Origin: CAZEAP01 sp964510315
GTDB lineage: Bacteria; Planctomycetota; Brocadiia; SM23-32
Length of the DNA stretch: 64,000 nt
Assembly: GCA_964510315.1 (NCBI GenBank)
Contig: CAZEAP010000018.1
Coordinates: forward strand, 1-64,000
Direction: 5' to 3'
In this document: positions 16,693 through 26,250 of the stretch, piece after piece
Layout of the letters: each line of letters opens with the position of its first letter
How positions within the stretch are numbered: the stretch's first letter is position 1
Translations under genes and position numbers: made by a program
The notes under the pieces: generated by a model
Database searches by the model: none
What the model saw: the letters and a program-made list of their open reading frames with translations, nothing else
Told to the model about the DNA's origin: nothing

Positions 16693-18738
16693 ATGCCTGT
16701 AGCACTCATCGAGCCTGAAGTCCTGACCCGGGTATTGTCGGCCGTTCCATGGCTGGGTGTATTCGGCGTAGTTGTAGCGATTTTCACCTACTTCGCGGTG
16801 CTCCGGCACTCCCCCGGCGACGAGTTGATGCAAAGCATCGCGGAGAAAGTGCACAGCGGCGCCATGGTGTTCCTGAAGCGGGAATACAGCATCATCGCCC
16901 TCTTCATGGTGCTGGTGTTCATCGCCCTGGCACTGCTGATAAACCCCTGGACGGGCGTGGCCTATTTGTGCGGGGCCCTCGCTTCCATGCTGGCCGGTTG
17001 GCTGGGCATGAACGCGGCGACCCGCGCGGCGACACGAGCCTGCCAGGGCGCGAAGGAGGGCGGCGCGCCGAAGGCCCTGGCAATCGCCTTCCAGGGCGGC
17101 TCGGTGATGGGCATTTCCGTAGCCGCGCTGGGCGTAGTGGGACTCGGCTTCTTCTTCATCTTCTTCAAAGGAGACGACCCGACGAAGGCCCCCCTCATCA
17201 TCAACGGTTTCGCGATGGGCGCCTCCAGCATCGCCCTGTTCGCGCGCCTCGGGGGTGGCATCTACACTAAGAGCGCCGACGTCGGGGCTGACCTGGTCGG
17301 CAAGGTGGAGGCCGGCATCCCCGAAGACGACCCCCGGAATCCCGGCGTCATAGCGGACAACGTCGGAGACAACGTCGGAGACACGGCCGGAATGGGCGCC
17401 GACCTGTTCGAGTCCTACGTGGGCTCGGTGGTGGCAACGATGGCCCTTGGTGCCGCCCTGTGGACCGGCACAGAGGCGCTGGCCCGCATGTCCCTGCCCA
17501 TCCTGTTGATCGCTGTCGGCCTGGTGGCCTCGCTGATCGGGGTGGGATCGATGAGCCTGTTGAAGAGAACGACCCCGCAGGCGGCTCTTCGGAACGCCAC
17601 CTACGTCAGCGGCGTCCTGTTCCTGATCGGGGCCTATTTGGCAACCATCTGGCTGCTGGGCACCGTCAACCCGTTCTGGGCCGTGCTGGCCGGAATGATC
17701 GCTGGAGTGCTGATCGGGCTGGAGAGTGAGTATTTCACCTCCGGGCCGCCGATCCGGAAGATAGCTCATTCCAGCGAGACGGGAACCGCCCCCACCATCA
17801 TCACGGGCCTGGCGGTCGGCTTTAAGAGCACCGTGCTGCCCCTGATCACCCTGTGCATCGCCATCGCCGTGGCCTACAAGTTCGCCGACCTCTACGGCAT
17901 CGCCATCAGCGCCGTCGGCATGCTGGCGACCATCGGCATCGTGATGTCCACCGATTCCTATGGCCCCATCGCCGACAACGCCGGCGGCATGGCCGAGATG
18001 AGCAACGCCGGACCGGAGATTCGCTCGATCACCGACCGCCTGGACGCCCTGGGCAACACCACGGCGGCCATCGGGAAGGGCTTCGCCATCGGCTCGGCTG
18101 CTCTGACCGCGCTGGCCCTGTTCTCCGCCTACCAGAAGACCGTCGGCCTGGAAACCATCAGCCTGACCGAGTCGGACGTGGTGACCGGGCTTCTGCTCGG
18201 GGCCGCCATGCCGTTCCTCATCGCCGCGCTCACCATGGAAGCGGTTGGGCGCGCGGCCGGCAAGATGGTGGACGAGATTCGGCGGCAGTTCCGCGAAATC
18301 AAGGGACTGCTGGACGGCGAAGCCGAGCCGGAGACCGACCGTTGCATCGACATCGTCACCCGTGCGGCACTGAAGGAGATGATCATCCCGGGCGTGCTGG
18401 CCATCATCGCACCCCTGGCTGTGGGGCTGCTGATCAGTGCCAAATGCCTGGCCGGCTTCCTGGCCGGGGCCACCGCCACCGGCGTGCCGATGGGAATCTT
18501 CATGGCCAACGGCGGGGGCGCATGGGACAACGCCAAAAAATGGATCGAGGAGGGCAACCTCGGCGGCAAGGGCTCGCCCGCGCACAAGGCGGCGGTCGTA
18601 GGCGACACCGTCGGCGACCCTTTCAAGGACACCTCCGGTCCATCCATGAACATCCTTATCAAGCTGATGGGGGTGGTCTCACTGGTCTTCGGGCCGGTCA
18701 TCCAACAGTGGGGCGGATTGCTGGGCAGGCTCTTCTAA
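16693..18738 (+). CDS. hppA: Ion-translocating membrane pyrophosphatase, K+-dependent type
   Basis: 681-residue polytopic pump (about 16 membrane helices) that hydrolyses pyrophosphate and exports H+ or Na+. The substrate site shows GADLVGKVEAGIPEDDPRNP, the second acidic cluster DNVGDNVGDTAGMGADLFES and the C-terminal GDTVGDPFKDTSGPS. In GNTTAAIGKG the position that is Lys in K+-independent enzymes is Ala. By the established rule this makes it K+-dependent, a class that includes Na+ pumps. It recycles biosynthetic PPi, useful under energy limitation. Single gene with its own promoter. Confidence 0.95.
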   Translation: MPVALIEPEVLTRVLSAVPWLGVFGVVVAIFTYFAVLRHSPGDELMQSIAEKVHSGAMVFLKREYSIIALFMVLVFIALALLINPWTGVAYLCGALASMLAGWLGMNAATRAATRACQGAKEGGAPKALAIAFQGGSVMGISVAALGVVGLGFFFIFFKGDDPTKAPLIINGFAMGASSIALFARLGGGIYTKSADVGADLVGKVEAGIPEDDPRNPGVIADNVGDNVGDTAGMGADLFESYVGSVVATMALGAALWTGTEALARMSLPILLIAVGLVASLIGVGSMSLLKRTTPQAALRNATYVSGVLFLIGAYLATIWLLGTVNPFWAVLAGMIAGVLIGLESEYFTSGPPIRKIAHSSETGTAPTIITGLAVGFKSTVLPLITLCIAIAVAYKFADLYGIAISAVGMLATIGIVMSTDSYGPIADNAGGMAEMSNAGPEIRSITDRLDALGNTTAAIGKGFAIGSAALTALALFSAYQKTVGLETISLTESDVVTGLLLGAAMPFLIAALTMEAVGRAAGKMVDEIRRQFREIKGLLDGEAEPETDRCIDIVTRAALKEMIIPGVLAIIAPLAVGLLISAKCLAGFLAGATATGVPMGIFMANGGGAWDNAKKWIEEGNLGGKGSPAHKAAVVGDTVGDPFKDTSGPSMNILIKLMGVVSLVFGPVIQQWGGLLGRLF

Positions 18739-18787
18739 CTTCATCGAAGCAGAAAGATCCCCCGGCATCCCGCCGGCGAGGTGGACA

Positions 18788-20647
18788 ATGAAAAGGGCCT
18801 TGCGCATCCTTACGGCACTCCTCCCGCTGTTCTGCACCACGGCGGTCCTCGCCCTCAACGCCGGAACCGATTCCGAAGTCGAACTCACCGTTCCCCCATC
18901 GAGCGAGAGCTTCACCGTAGCCATCCTTGCCGACCGGACCACCGGCTACGGGTCCGGGCTCGCGGTGCTCGACCGGGCCGTTACGGAGCTGAACCTGCTG
19001 GAGCCGGAACTGGTGTTCCACATCGGCGACATGGTTCCCGGCTACATCCGGGACATGGACCGGTGGGAGCGCGACGTCCAGAAAGTCAAAGACATCCTCG
19101 ACCGGCTGGAAGCACCGTTCTTCCCGACCGCCGGCAATCACGACGTCATCACCGGCACCGGCAGCCCCGACGACCACCGCGGCGAGGAACTCTACCTCCG
19201 GCACTTCGGGCCGCTTTACTACTCGCTCGATTACCGGGGCGCGCACTTCGTGGTCCTCTACACCGACGAAGCCCTGCAATCCCACCCGGAGATCAGCCAG
19301 GAACAGATTGAGTGGCTCCGCCGCGACCTGGCGGACGCCGACGCCGACCAGGTCTTCGTGCTGCTCCACAAACCGGTCTGGGAATACCCGGAAAACAACT
19401 GGGACCAGGTGCACCGGATACTGCGCCAACATTCGGTGCGGGCCGTCATCGCGGGGCACTTCCACCACTACTACAGGTCCCACAAGCGCGACGGAATTCA
19501 ATACTACGTGATCGGGGTCACGGGCGGCCGCACCTTCTCACCCGAACTGGCCGGCGGTCTGGAGCACTACTGCCTCCTGCGGGTCAGTCCCCGGCGCTAC
19601 AGCCTTGCACTCGTCAAGCCGGGCCACATCCTGCCGGACGACTACATTGTTGCCAAAGACTACAAAGAGATGGAGCAGTTGCGGCGGCTCTCCCGTGAGC
19701 AGACCGGCGTGGATAACGCACTCCCCAGCCCGGAGGCGGGGCCCGTGAACGCCACGGTGAGCATCCGTGCCGCCAACCCCCTGGACCGGCCGCTGCCGCT
19801 CACCGTCCGGGGCCTGGGTCCGGGCCACCGATGGCGCTTCCGCCCTTCGGTGGTCAGGCTCACCGTTCCGCCGCACCAGAGCCGGCGTGTGGAGCTGACG
19901 GTCGCCGGTGCCGAGGCGAGCGCACGCGAACTGAGCGTTCCAGAGGTGGAGATCGTTTACCACTACGTGGACTCCCGGGGGCGCACCGTGCCGCTGGTGC
20001 TGCCTCGGCGGATACCCCTCCGGCGGGAACTGACCACGGACCTGCGCCAGGCGTCCATCTCGCTGGACGGCGCGGCGGAGGAGCAAGCGTGGACCTCCGC
20101 CCCCCTGCTGACCACGGCCCACTGGCAGACCAGCCCTTACGAGTCCGACGAGCCCGGCCCCACCTTTCGCACGCTCGCCACGCCGGCCGGACTCTACCTT
20201 TTCGTCACGTCTCCGGACCAGCACGTCTCCCGGTTCCGGGCCCCGCGCATGCTGAGCGACGCGCTTTTCGTAGGGGGCATCTCCGGTGAGAGCGGCTACG
20301 GCGCCGCCGTGGAGAAGCCGCCCATCATCGTCATCTACCCCTTCGACTCGGGCCGGTCGCGCGCCGTGCGCGCCTTCTGGGATGCGCGCAGGCCGGTGGG
20401 GCCGGCCGTGGAAGGGGTTTTTGCCGAATCGAAGGTGCTTCCCGGCGGCAAGGGCTGGCGCTGCGAAGCCTTGGTGCCCTGGAACCTCCTACTGGCGGGG
20501 GAAACCGAACCGCCGAAGGAGATGCTGTTCAACCTGGGTGTCTGGGACAACGACGGGGACCTGTTCACCGAGCTTCACTCCTGGGCGCCGACCGACACGG
20601 CAAACCACTGGGGGCGGCTGCTGGTAGGTGACCCGGCGGAAGAGTGA
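18788..20647 (+). CDS. Exported metallophosphoesterase with CBM9-like tail
   Basis: 619 residues with a signal peptide (about 1-22). The calcineurin-like phosphoesterase core (about 40-270) shows ILADRT (first Asp), HIGDMV, AGNHDV, VLLHKP and AGHFHHYY; the first motif reads DRT rather than the usual DxH. A beta-rich middle follows. The C-terminal 200 residues (ISLDGAAEEQAW, APAGLYLFV-like strand, CEALVPWNLL) resemble the CBM9-like carbohydrate-binding fold found on many exported enzymes. Substrate unknown; a phosphorylated or glycan-linked extracellular ester is plausible. It starts 49 bases after hppA and may be co-transcribed. Confidence 0.8.
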   Translation: MKRALRILTALLPLFCTTAVLALNAGTDSEVELTVPPSSESFTVAILADRTTGYGSGLAVLDRAVTELNLLEPELVFHIGDMVPGYIRDMDRWERDVQKVKDILDRLEAPFFPTAGNHDVITGTGSPDDHRGEELYLRHFGPLYYSLDYRGAHFVVLYTDEALQSHPEISQEQIEWLRRDLADADADQVFVLLHKPVWEYPENNWDQVHRILRQHSVRAVIAGHFHHYYRSHKRDGIQYYVIGVTGGRTFSPELAGGLEHYCLLRVSPRRYSLALVKPGHILPDDYIVAKDYKEMEQLRRLSREQTGVDNALPSPEAGPVNATVSIRAANPLDRPLPLTVRGLGPGHRWRFRPSVVRLTVPPHQSRRVELTVAGAEASARELSVPEVEIVYHYVDSRGRTVPLVLPRRIPLRRELTTDLRQASISLDGAAEEQAWTSAPLLTTAHWQTSPYESDEPGPTFRTLATPAGLYLFVTSPDQHVSRFRAPRMLSDALFVGGISGESGYGAAVEKPPIIVIYPFDSGRSRAVRAFWDARRPVGPAVEGVFAESKVLPGGKGWRCEALVPWNLLLAGETEPPKEMLFNLGVWDNDGDLFTELHSWAPTDTANHWGRLLVGDPAEE

Positions 20648-20676
20648 CCGGGCGGGCGGTGGAGGACCCCAGAAGC

Positions 20677-20704
20677 TTGACAAAACCGGCCAGTGCCGTA
20701 GAAT
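20677..20704 (+). promoter_or_regulatory. Promoter of the tRNA-Leu gene
   Basis: TTGACA (20677-20682), 16-base spacer, TAGAAT (20699-20704), ten bases before the mature tRNA. Confidence 0.75.
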
Positions 20705-20714
20705 AAGGAATTGT

Positions 20715-20802
20715 GCGGATGTGGCGGAATCGGCAGACGCGCTAGGTTCAGGACCTAGTGGGTGGATAACCCATGAGGGTTCGAATCCCTCCATCCGCAC
20801 CA
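20715..20802 (+). tRNA. tRNA-Leu (anticodon CAG)
   Basis: 88 bases including an encoded CCA. The acceptor arm is GCGGATG/CATCCGC and the D arm GGCGGAATCGGCAGACGCGC. The anticodon stem CTAGG/CCTAG carries the loop TTCAGGA, giving anticodon CAG. A long class II variable arm follows (TGGGTGGATAACCCA), then the T arm GAGGG-TTCGAAT-CCCTC. The long variable arm and anticodon agree on leucine. The 3' end is a classic integrase attachment target, and an integrase remnant lies directly downstream. Confidence 0.97.
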
Positions 20803-20967
20803 TTTTCTATTTGTCGTAACCCTCCCTGCCTCAAGCGCTTAGCCGTCTCGGGCACTCCCCGTTGCCTCCGGCGCTCCAATCCGCTATCACCATTACGCGG
20901 TTGCGTTCGGACACTATTCGGACACTTTTGCCGGCTCCGTTCCCTCTACCTGCGGGAGGATATCACG

Positions 20968-21633
20968 ATGCCCGAACCTCTCCAGGACGGCAAGAGCGGG
21001 TATCACTCCGTCAGTTTTTCGTACCGCGGGCGGCGCTACAGGCGGTCCACCGGGAACGACGACCTTACGAGAGCTTGTCAGCGACAGATTATCATCGGCG
21101 GAAGGATCGCCTAACTGAAAGCAGAGCTTGCCCAGATCCCAAACGGCGTTACGGTGGACGAATTCATCTTTGACGAAAAGACCGAACCGGAAGATAGGAA
21201 AAGTCCTCCCGATATGCGTTTGTCGGAAATCCGCAGGCTTGCGTGGCGCGAGGTAGACCTGCACAGCGGACGCATACTGGCCCGAGGCCATAAGGGATCC
21301 CGACAAGAAGTGGAGTCCGCTCGTTCCATACCCCTCCATCCGAAACTTGCCAGAATGCTCAGCGGGAGACAGGGGCAGTCGAACAGCGCCCTGGTTTTCC
21401 CCGGCTCGGATGGAGGACGGCAGACAAAGGATTGTTGTACGCGTTTACCGTGGACGCTTTGGGAGTTGTGCCTGTCGCCACGGGGTCCACTGCCCGGCAT
21501 CCGGCCGTCGGGCGGGAACGTCTACACCGACCCGACGCTGCTGGACGTGGCCGGTGCGCTGGAAGCGTTGCCTCAACTGCGGATGGCAAACCTGCAGACA
21601 AGCGACGGCGCCCGCGAAACCGGCACCGCCTGA
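20968..21633 (+). pseudogene. Broken tyrosine recombinase (integrase) next to tRNA
   Basis: The first piece (20968-21114) has a ribosome-binding site and reads GYHSVSFSYRGRRYRRSTG, the N-terminal beta hairpin of phage-type integrases, before a stop. A second piece in another frame (about 21200-21345) reads MRLSEIRRLAWREVDL and ARSIPLHPKLARML, the core of the catalytic domain around the first Arg. Then the HxxR/Tyr part is unrecognisable. The SAM-like middle domain is largely missing. The gene is thus frameshifted and internally deleted. It lies 165 bases after tRNA-Leu, as expected for an element that used this tRNA as its attachment site. Confidence 0.75.
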
Positions 21634-21938
21634 CCTGGCCTGTTGCCCTCGAGCGCCGACAGACTCCATTTGGCAACGCCCCTCTGAGCGACGGTTTGCC
21701 GCCTTGCACTGGGACCGGCGTGGTTCTGGTCGGTCGGGATGCGGCTGCGGGCAGAAGCTGGCGAGGGCCGGGGCGCTGTGTTAACGTGGAAACAAGAGGC
21801 CCTGCTCCGCCCCTCGTCGCATGCGGCGTGGTGTCGGAACCGGCAGGGAGTGGGGCCCGCACGTGCTCTTCCCCTCCGGATAGCGGGGCGCGAAGGGGTT
21901 GAGAGTAAGCCGGAGGAATAAGGACTGCGGAGGCTTGC
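21634..21938. other. Non-coding stretch after the integrase remnant
   Basis: About 300 bases without a credible gene. Open frames here are short and compositionally odd. No copy of the tRNA-Leu 3' end was found by eye that would mark the far attachment site. A GGAGG site at its end serves the next gene. Confidence 0.6.
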
Positions 21939-23105
21939 ATGGACCTTCCCAATGCCATGGATGCACTGCTGGACGGGGTGCGCAGAGCCGAGGGAAGCGA
22001 GAAGAATCGGCGCAACTTTCGGCTCTGGGGACAGGCTCAGGATGTGGGCCAGGAGCATTGGCACGGCGTCCCGCAACAGGACCGTCCCTTCCCCATCACC
22101 GTAGATCCCGAGGGGCCGATGTGGGCGGATATCCTGGACTTCAGCCTGAAGCGCTTCTACACCGATCCGACGGAGTATCTGCGGCGAACCTTGCAGAAGG
22201 ACCTCTACCGTTTCCGTCGATGGGCTGAGAACACGTGCATCGAACGGAAGGTCTCCATCTGGCTGGGCGTGGGGTTCGAGCCGAGCCTGTTCGGCGTGGA
22301 GGTTACCTACCAGGACAAGGTCAGCCCGTGGATAGCCAAGAGGCCGGTCATCAAGTCGCCGGAGGATCTGGATGCCCTCCGGATGCCCGACTTCCGCGCA
22401 AGCGGCCTGATGCCCCTGGCGCACCGTTTCTATGAGGAGATAGGCGAGCTGCTGCCGGAAGGTTTCTCCGTTGAGTTTCCTGACTGGCAGCGAAGCCCCT
22501 TCGGCGTGTGTTGCCACCTGCGGGGCATGGATAACTTCCTGGTGGATATGGTTCAGGACCCGGAGTTCGCCAGGGCTCAGTTGCACTTTGTTACCGAATG
22601 CCGGAAAAGGTGGCGGCAGGAACGCGCGCGTTTTCTGGGAAGGCCATTGCAAGCGGGCGTGCTCTACAACGACGAGGTGAACGGACAGGTATTCCCGCCG
22701 CGCCTGTACGAAGACTTTATCTTCCCCGGGGAGAAGGAGCTGGGAGAGCTGGCAGGCATCGTCTACTGGCATTCCTGCGGCGATACGACCGCATTCCTGG
22801 AACTGATCCGCCGCATACCCGGCTTACAGATGTTCCACGTCGGACCCTGGACGGACGTCTCGCGCGCCGCCGAGGTAATGGAAGGCACCGCCCTGCAGGT
22901 CTGCCTGAACCCGGTCAAGGACGTGCAGCGCGCCGACGAGGAGCACATTCGGGCGAGGATCGAGAACATCTGTGACGCCTGCCGCGGCAAGCCGTTCACG
23001 ATACGCGCCGACGGCCTGCACACGATAGATACGCTCCAGCGGGAGCTTCAGGCCATCGATCGCTGGCTTGAGATCGCACTGAACGTGCGAGAGGAACGGG
23101 CTTAG
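21939..23105 (+). CDS. UroD-fold methyltransferase-like protein
   Basis: 388-residue member of the uroporphyrinogen decarboxylase superfamily, which also contains corrinoid methyltransferases such as MtaA and MtbA. The barrel signatures are LLPEGFSVEFPDW, AGVLYNDEVNGQV and YWHSCGDTTAF; the His-x-Cys pair is the Zn site of the methyltransferase branch. Late segments HVGPWTDV and LQVCLNPVKDV complete the barrel. Heme-type UroD residues are not evident, so tetrapyrrole decarboxylation is unlikely. A methyl transfer to or from a corrinoid protein, possibly the one at 7090-7716, is an inference. Start supported by GGAGG seven bases upstream. Confidence 0.8.
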   Translation: MDLPNAMDALLDGVRRAEGSEKNRRNFRLWGQAQDVGQEHWHGVPQQDRPFPITVDPEGPMWADILDFSLKRFYTDPTEYLRRTLQKDLYRFRRWAENTCIERKVSIWLGVGFEPSLFGVEVTYQDKVSPWIAKRPVIKSPEDLDALRMPDFRASGLMPLAHRFYEEIGELLPEGFSVEFPDWQRSPFGVCCHLRGMDNFLVDMVQDPEFARAQLHFVTECRKRWRQERARFLGRPLQAGVLYNDEVNGQVFPPRLYEDFIFPGEKELGELAGIVYWHSCGDTTAFLELIRRIPGLQMFHVGPWTDVSRAAEVMEGTALQVCLNPVKDVQRADEEHIRARIENICDACRGKPFTIRADGLHTIDTLQRELQAIDRWLEIALNVREERA

Positions 23106-23112
23106 CTCGGCT

Positions 23113-24006
23113 TCACGCCAGCCACTCGGCCGGGATGCGTTCGTGCCGCCCCTCGGGCACGAACAGCGCGTTCAGCCAGAAATCTTCCACGTCCGGCAGG
23201 GCCAGCGGACGCAGGCAGTGCTGCTGCTGGTCTACGAGGTAGGGTGTATAGCAAGGCCCGGCAGCAGCGAAGAATTCCGCGACTTCGTCGGGACGGTGGC
23301 CGAATCGTCTCGCTTCCTCGGTCGAAAGCTCAACCATCCAGAGGGGGGCATCGCGGCACTCAAGAGTCTGCCGGGCCCCCTCCAGCACCAGGGGCTCGGC
23401 GCCTTCCGCGTCCAGCTTGATGAAATCCACTCCCTCAACGTGGATATCCTCCAGGTAGTCATCCAGCGGAACCACGCGTGTCCGCTGCACGTCGGCGCCC
23501 TCTTCGACCTCAGCGAGAGAGCCACTTACCCAGTTCTGCGGGACGTGGAAGTCGGCCTGGCGTTTCCGCGCGCCCAGGGCCAGCGGGTGCACGTGCAACT
23601 GCCGATGCCGCTCCTGCAGTCGCTTCAGAAGCCGCACCATCTGCCGGTTCGGCTCAAACGCATGCACTCCTCCCCCCTCGCCGACGAGGTGGCAGAGCAA
23701 GCTGGCATACCAGCCCAGGTTCGCGCCGATGTCCAGAGCTGTGTCGCCCCGCTGCACAATCGCCTTCACCAGCTCCGTTTCGGCGTTCTCGCAGGAGAAA
23801 TCGCCCTCGAGCAAGTACGGCACCGAGACCGGATTGCTGAGGTCCAGGTGCAGCCAGCGGCCGTCGCGCATGCGCGCGGGCACGTCCTGGAGGCACTTAA
23901 AACGCGCCCCGAGGGCCGTGATCGTGTCGTCCAACGGCCGCCAGCCCGTCAGCCTGTACGTCCAGCGCAACGCGGAACCCACCATGAATGCCAGAATGGA
24001 ATCCAC
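23113..24006 (-). CDS. FkbM-family methyltransferase
   Basis: 297-residue SAM-dependent methyltransferase of the FkbM family. The SAM-binding loop is TALDIGANLGWYASL. The family signature VDFIKLDAEGAEPLVLEGA follows, with GGVHAFEPN in between. An N-terminal hydrophobic stretch (about residues 5-20) could associate with the membrane. Such enzymes often O-methylate sugars of surface glycans. No glycan operon is adjacent; it converges with the UroD-like gene seven bases away, so its target cannot be assigned. Confidence 0.85.
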   Translation of the reverse strand: MDSILAFMVGSALRWTYRLTGWRPLDDTITALGARFKCLQDVPARMRDGRWLHLDLSNPVSVPYLLEGDFSCENAETELVKAIVQRGDTALDIGANLGWYASLLCHLVGEGGGVHAFEPNRQMVRLLKRLQERHRQLHVHPLALGARKRQADFHVPQNWVSGSLAEVEEGADVQRTRVVPLDDYLEDIHVEGVDFIKLDAEGAEPLVLEGARQTLECRDAPLWMVELSTEEARRFGHRPDEVAEFFAAAGPCYTPYLVDQQQHCLRPLALPDVEDFWLNALFVPEGRHERIPAEWLA

Positions 24007-24104
24007 CTTCTGCTCTCCGGTATCCTCGTTTACCTCTCTCAGCCATGGACATAATACTGACGTGTCCCCGCCTCCACCGACGGCCGGGGCCGCAGTGCTG
24101 CCGA

Positions 24105-24713
24105 TCAGCCGAGGTCGCGTAAGGAGACGATCTTCGCGCCTTTGCGGAGAAGCTCGCGCTTTGCGTTCTGGAAATCCTCCGGATCCAGCGGTCGCGTGGC
24201 GTCCTCGATGAGCGTGCTGGCAAAGCCCAGCTCCAGCGCGTCTCTTAAGGTGAATGCGACGCAGATTTCGGCTGCCAGCCCGCAGAAGTAGAGGTCGGTC
24301 GCCTCTTTCTCGCGAACGTAGCCGGCCAGGCCCGTGGTCTTCTTGCGGCCGTTGTCGAAGAAACCGCTGTAGCTGTCAATCCGCGGGTCCGTCCCCTTGC
24401 GGAAGATCGCCTCGACCGGCTTCAGATCGAGCTTCGGATGGAAGGCGGCCCCCTGCGTGCCCTGCACACAGTGATCTGGCCAGAGCGTCTGGGACATGCC
24501 GTCCACTTCGATCTCGTCGAACTCCTGCTTGCCCTCGTGGTTCGAGGCAAAGCTGACGTGGTCCGGCGGATGCCAGTCCTGCGTCGCCACCACCAGATCA
24601 AAGCGGTCCTCCAGCGTGTTGACCACCCCTACGATCTCGTCGCCGTTCGGCACGGCCAGCGCGCCGCCGGGGGTAAAATCGTTCTGCACGTCCACGATCA
24701 CGAGCGTCTTCAT
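24105..24713 (-). CDS. pncA: Nicotinamidase
   Basis: 202-residue isochorismatase-fold amidase converting nicotinamide to nicotinate in NAD salvage. Seen: the catalytic Asp in VDVQNDFTPGGAL, metal-binding DWHPPDHVSF, the catalytic Lys in AIFRKGTD, and the nucleophilic Cys in GLAAEICVAFT. Its start overlaps the pncB stop by four bases (ATGA). The product is therefore made with, and feeds, the nicotinate phosphoribosyltransferase encoded just before it. Confidence 0.95.
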   Translation of the reverse strand: MKTLVIVDVQNDFTPGGALAVPNGDEIVGVVNTLEDRFDLVVATQDWHPPDHVSFASNHEGKQEFDEIEVDGMSQTLWPDHCVQGTQGAAFHPKLDLKPVEAIFRKGTDPRIDSYSGFFDNGRKKTTGLAGYVREKEATDLYFCGLAAEICVAFTLRDALELGFASTLIEDATRPLDPEDFQNAKRELLRKGAKIVSLRDLG

Positions 24714-26125
24714 TCTCCCAGCTCCTCCCGGTGTGTTCGGACGAGACGGTCGCGTTCCTCTTTGAGCCGCGTGCTCAGACCAACCTTGTAGAGGTGCGGA
24801 TTGGTGAAGCGCTTGTATTCGGCCGGAAGCTGCGCCAGGCGCTCTTTTGAGTAATCGGCGACCCCCTCCAGCGATCTGGGCTCTGCCGTCCGCTCTCCCC
24901 CCTTCATCACCTGATGAAGCAGCGGCTCTTTCTCGTAATCGGCGATTCGTAGCGACTTCATCGGATCGGATGGATGGTACATGCGCTCGACATCCGTCTC
25001 ATCGGCAAGCGCTACGGCGTCCGCACCGAAGAAGCTCCCGTCGTCGTTGAGAACCCGCAAGACCTGCTTCAGGTGCGGCAGGCTGATCTTCTCCGTGGTC
25101 TCCGAGAGCTTGATGCGGGGCCGGCCATTGGCGAAGGCGAGCTTATAGACGCCGTCCAGCGCGGCGTCGGGAGGGCCGGTGACCAGCCGCGTGCCCACGC
25201 CGAACAGGTCAATCGGCGCGCCCTGCTTCAGCAGGCTCTCGATCACGTGTTCATCGAGCTGGTTCGACGCCGCTATCTTTACGTAATCGAGGCCGGCCTC
25301 GTCCAACATCTTTCGCCCCTGCTTGGCCAGGTAGGCCAGGTCGCCGCTGTCGAGCCGGATGCCCAGCAGCCGCTGCCCGCGGTCGGCCATTTCCTTTCCA
25401 ACGGTGATTGCATTCGGGATGCCGCTGTTCAGGGTGTCATAGGTGTCCACCAGCAAGACGCAGTTCTCCGGCTGGCCGTTGGCGAAATCGCGGAATGCCG
25501 TTATCTCGTCGTCGTAGCGTTGCACGAAGGAATGCGCCATGGTGCCGGAGATCGGGATTCCGAAATCGCGCCCGGCTCTCACGTTGCTTGTGCTGTCGAA
25601 GCCGCCGACAATCGCGGCGCGGCTGGCGTAGTAGCCGGCCGGACCGTGCGCGCGGCGCAGCCCGAAATCCACCAGCTTGCGGTCGCCAGCCACCAGCCGC
25701 ATCCGGCTCGCCTTCGTCGCGATCAACGTCTCGAAATTCAGGATGTTCAGCAGCAACGTCTCGATGACCTGCGCCTCGATCAGTCCCGCCTCCACGCTCA
25801 ACACGGGTCGGGTCGGAAAGACGACGTCTCCCTCCAGGGAGCTATAGACACTGCCGCGAAAGCGGAAGCCCTCCAGGTAACTCAAGAACTCGGCGTCGTA
25901 CCCCTCCTCGCGCAGGTACTCGATATCCTCGTCCTGGAAGGACAGCGTTTCGAGAATCTGCAGCAGGTCCTCCAGTCCGGCGAAGACGGCATAGCCGGCG
26001 GCGAAAGGATTGCTGCGAAAGAAGTAATCGAAGACCGCCTGCTCCTGTCCGTACCCCTTCTGGAAGTAGACCTGCGCCATCGTGAGTTCGTATTCGTCGG
26101 TGAACGTGCCGGTGAAGTCGATCAT
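24710..26125 (-). CDS. pncB: Nicotinate phosphoribosyltransferase
   Basis: About 471 residues. Catalyses nicotinate plus PRPP to nicotinate mononucleotide, with ATP hydrolysis. Family motifs: FTDEYELTMAQVY near the N terminus, LRRAHGPAG, the active-site His region GTMAHSFVQRY, LLVDTYDTLNSG and GIRLDSGDLAYL. The start at 26125 (MIDFTGTF) follows GGAGG; the open frame extends 22 codons further upstream without similarity. First gene of a pncB-pncA pair with translational overlap; a macro-domain gene lies 125 bases upstream on the same strand. Confidence 0.95.
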   Translation of the reverse strand: MIDFTGTFTDEYELTMAQVYFQKGYGQEQAVFDYFFRSNPFAAGYAVFAGLEDLLQILETLSFQDEDIEYLREEGYDAEFLSYLEGFRFRGSVYSSLEGDVVFPTRPVLSVEAGLIEAQVIETLLLNILNFETLIATKASRMRLVAGDRKLVDFGLRRAHGPAGYYASRAAIVGGFDSTSNVRAGRDFGIPISGTMAHSFVQRYDDEITAFRDFANGQPENCVLLVDTYDTLNSGIPNAITVGKEMADRGQRLLGIRLDSGDLAYLAKQGRKMLDEAGLDYVKIAASNQLDEHVIESLLKQGAPIDLFGVGTRLVTGPPDAALDGVYKLAFANGRPRIKLSETTEKISLPHLKQVLRVLNDDGSFFGADAVALADETDVERMYHPSDPMKSLRIADYEKEPLLHQVMKGGERTAEPRSLEGVADYSKERLAQLPAEYKRFTNPHLYKVGLSTRLKEERDRLVRTHREELGE

Positions 26126-26250
26126 GCAATCCTCCGTTCGCGCTGAGCGGGGAGCCCGCGCCCCTGGCCTTCCGTTTCTCCACGGCCCCAACCCCCATCA
26201 CCACCAGTTCGTAGGGATGGGGTAACAACCCGGCGCTCCCACCTGCTATT

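Noticed and set aside
21634..21938. attR copy of the tRNA-Leu 3' end
   Set aside because: No stretch resembling GGGTTCGAATCCCTCCATCC was found downstream of the integrase remnant by eye.
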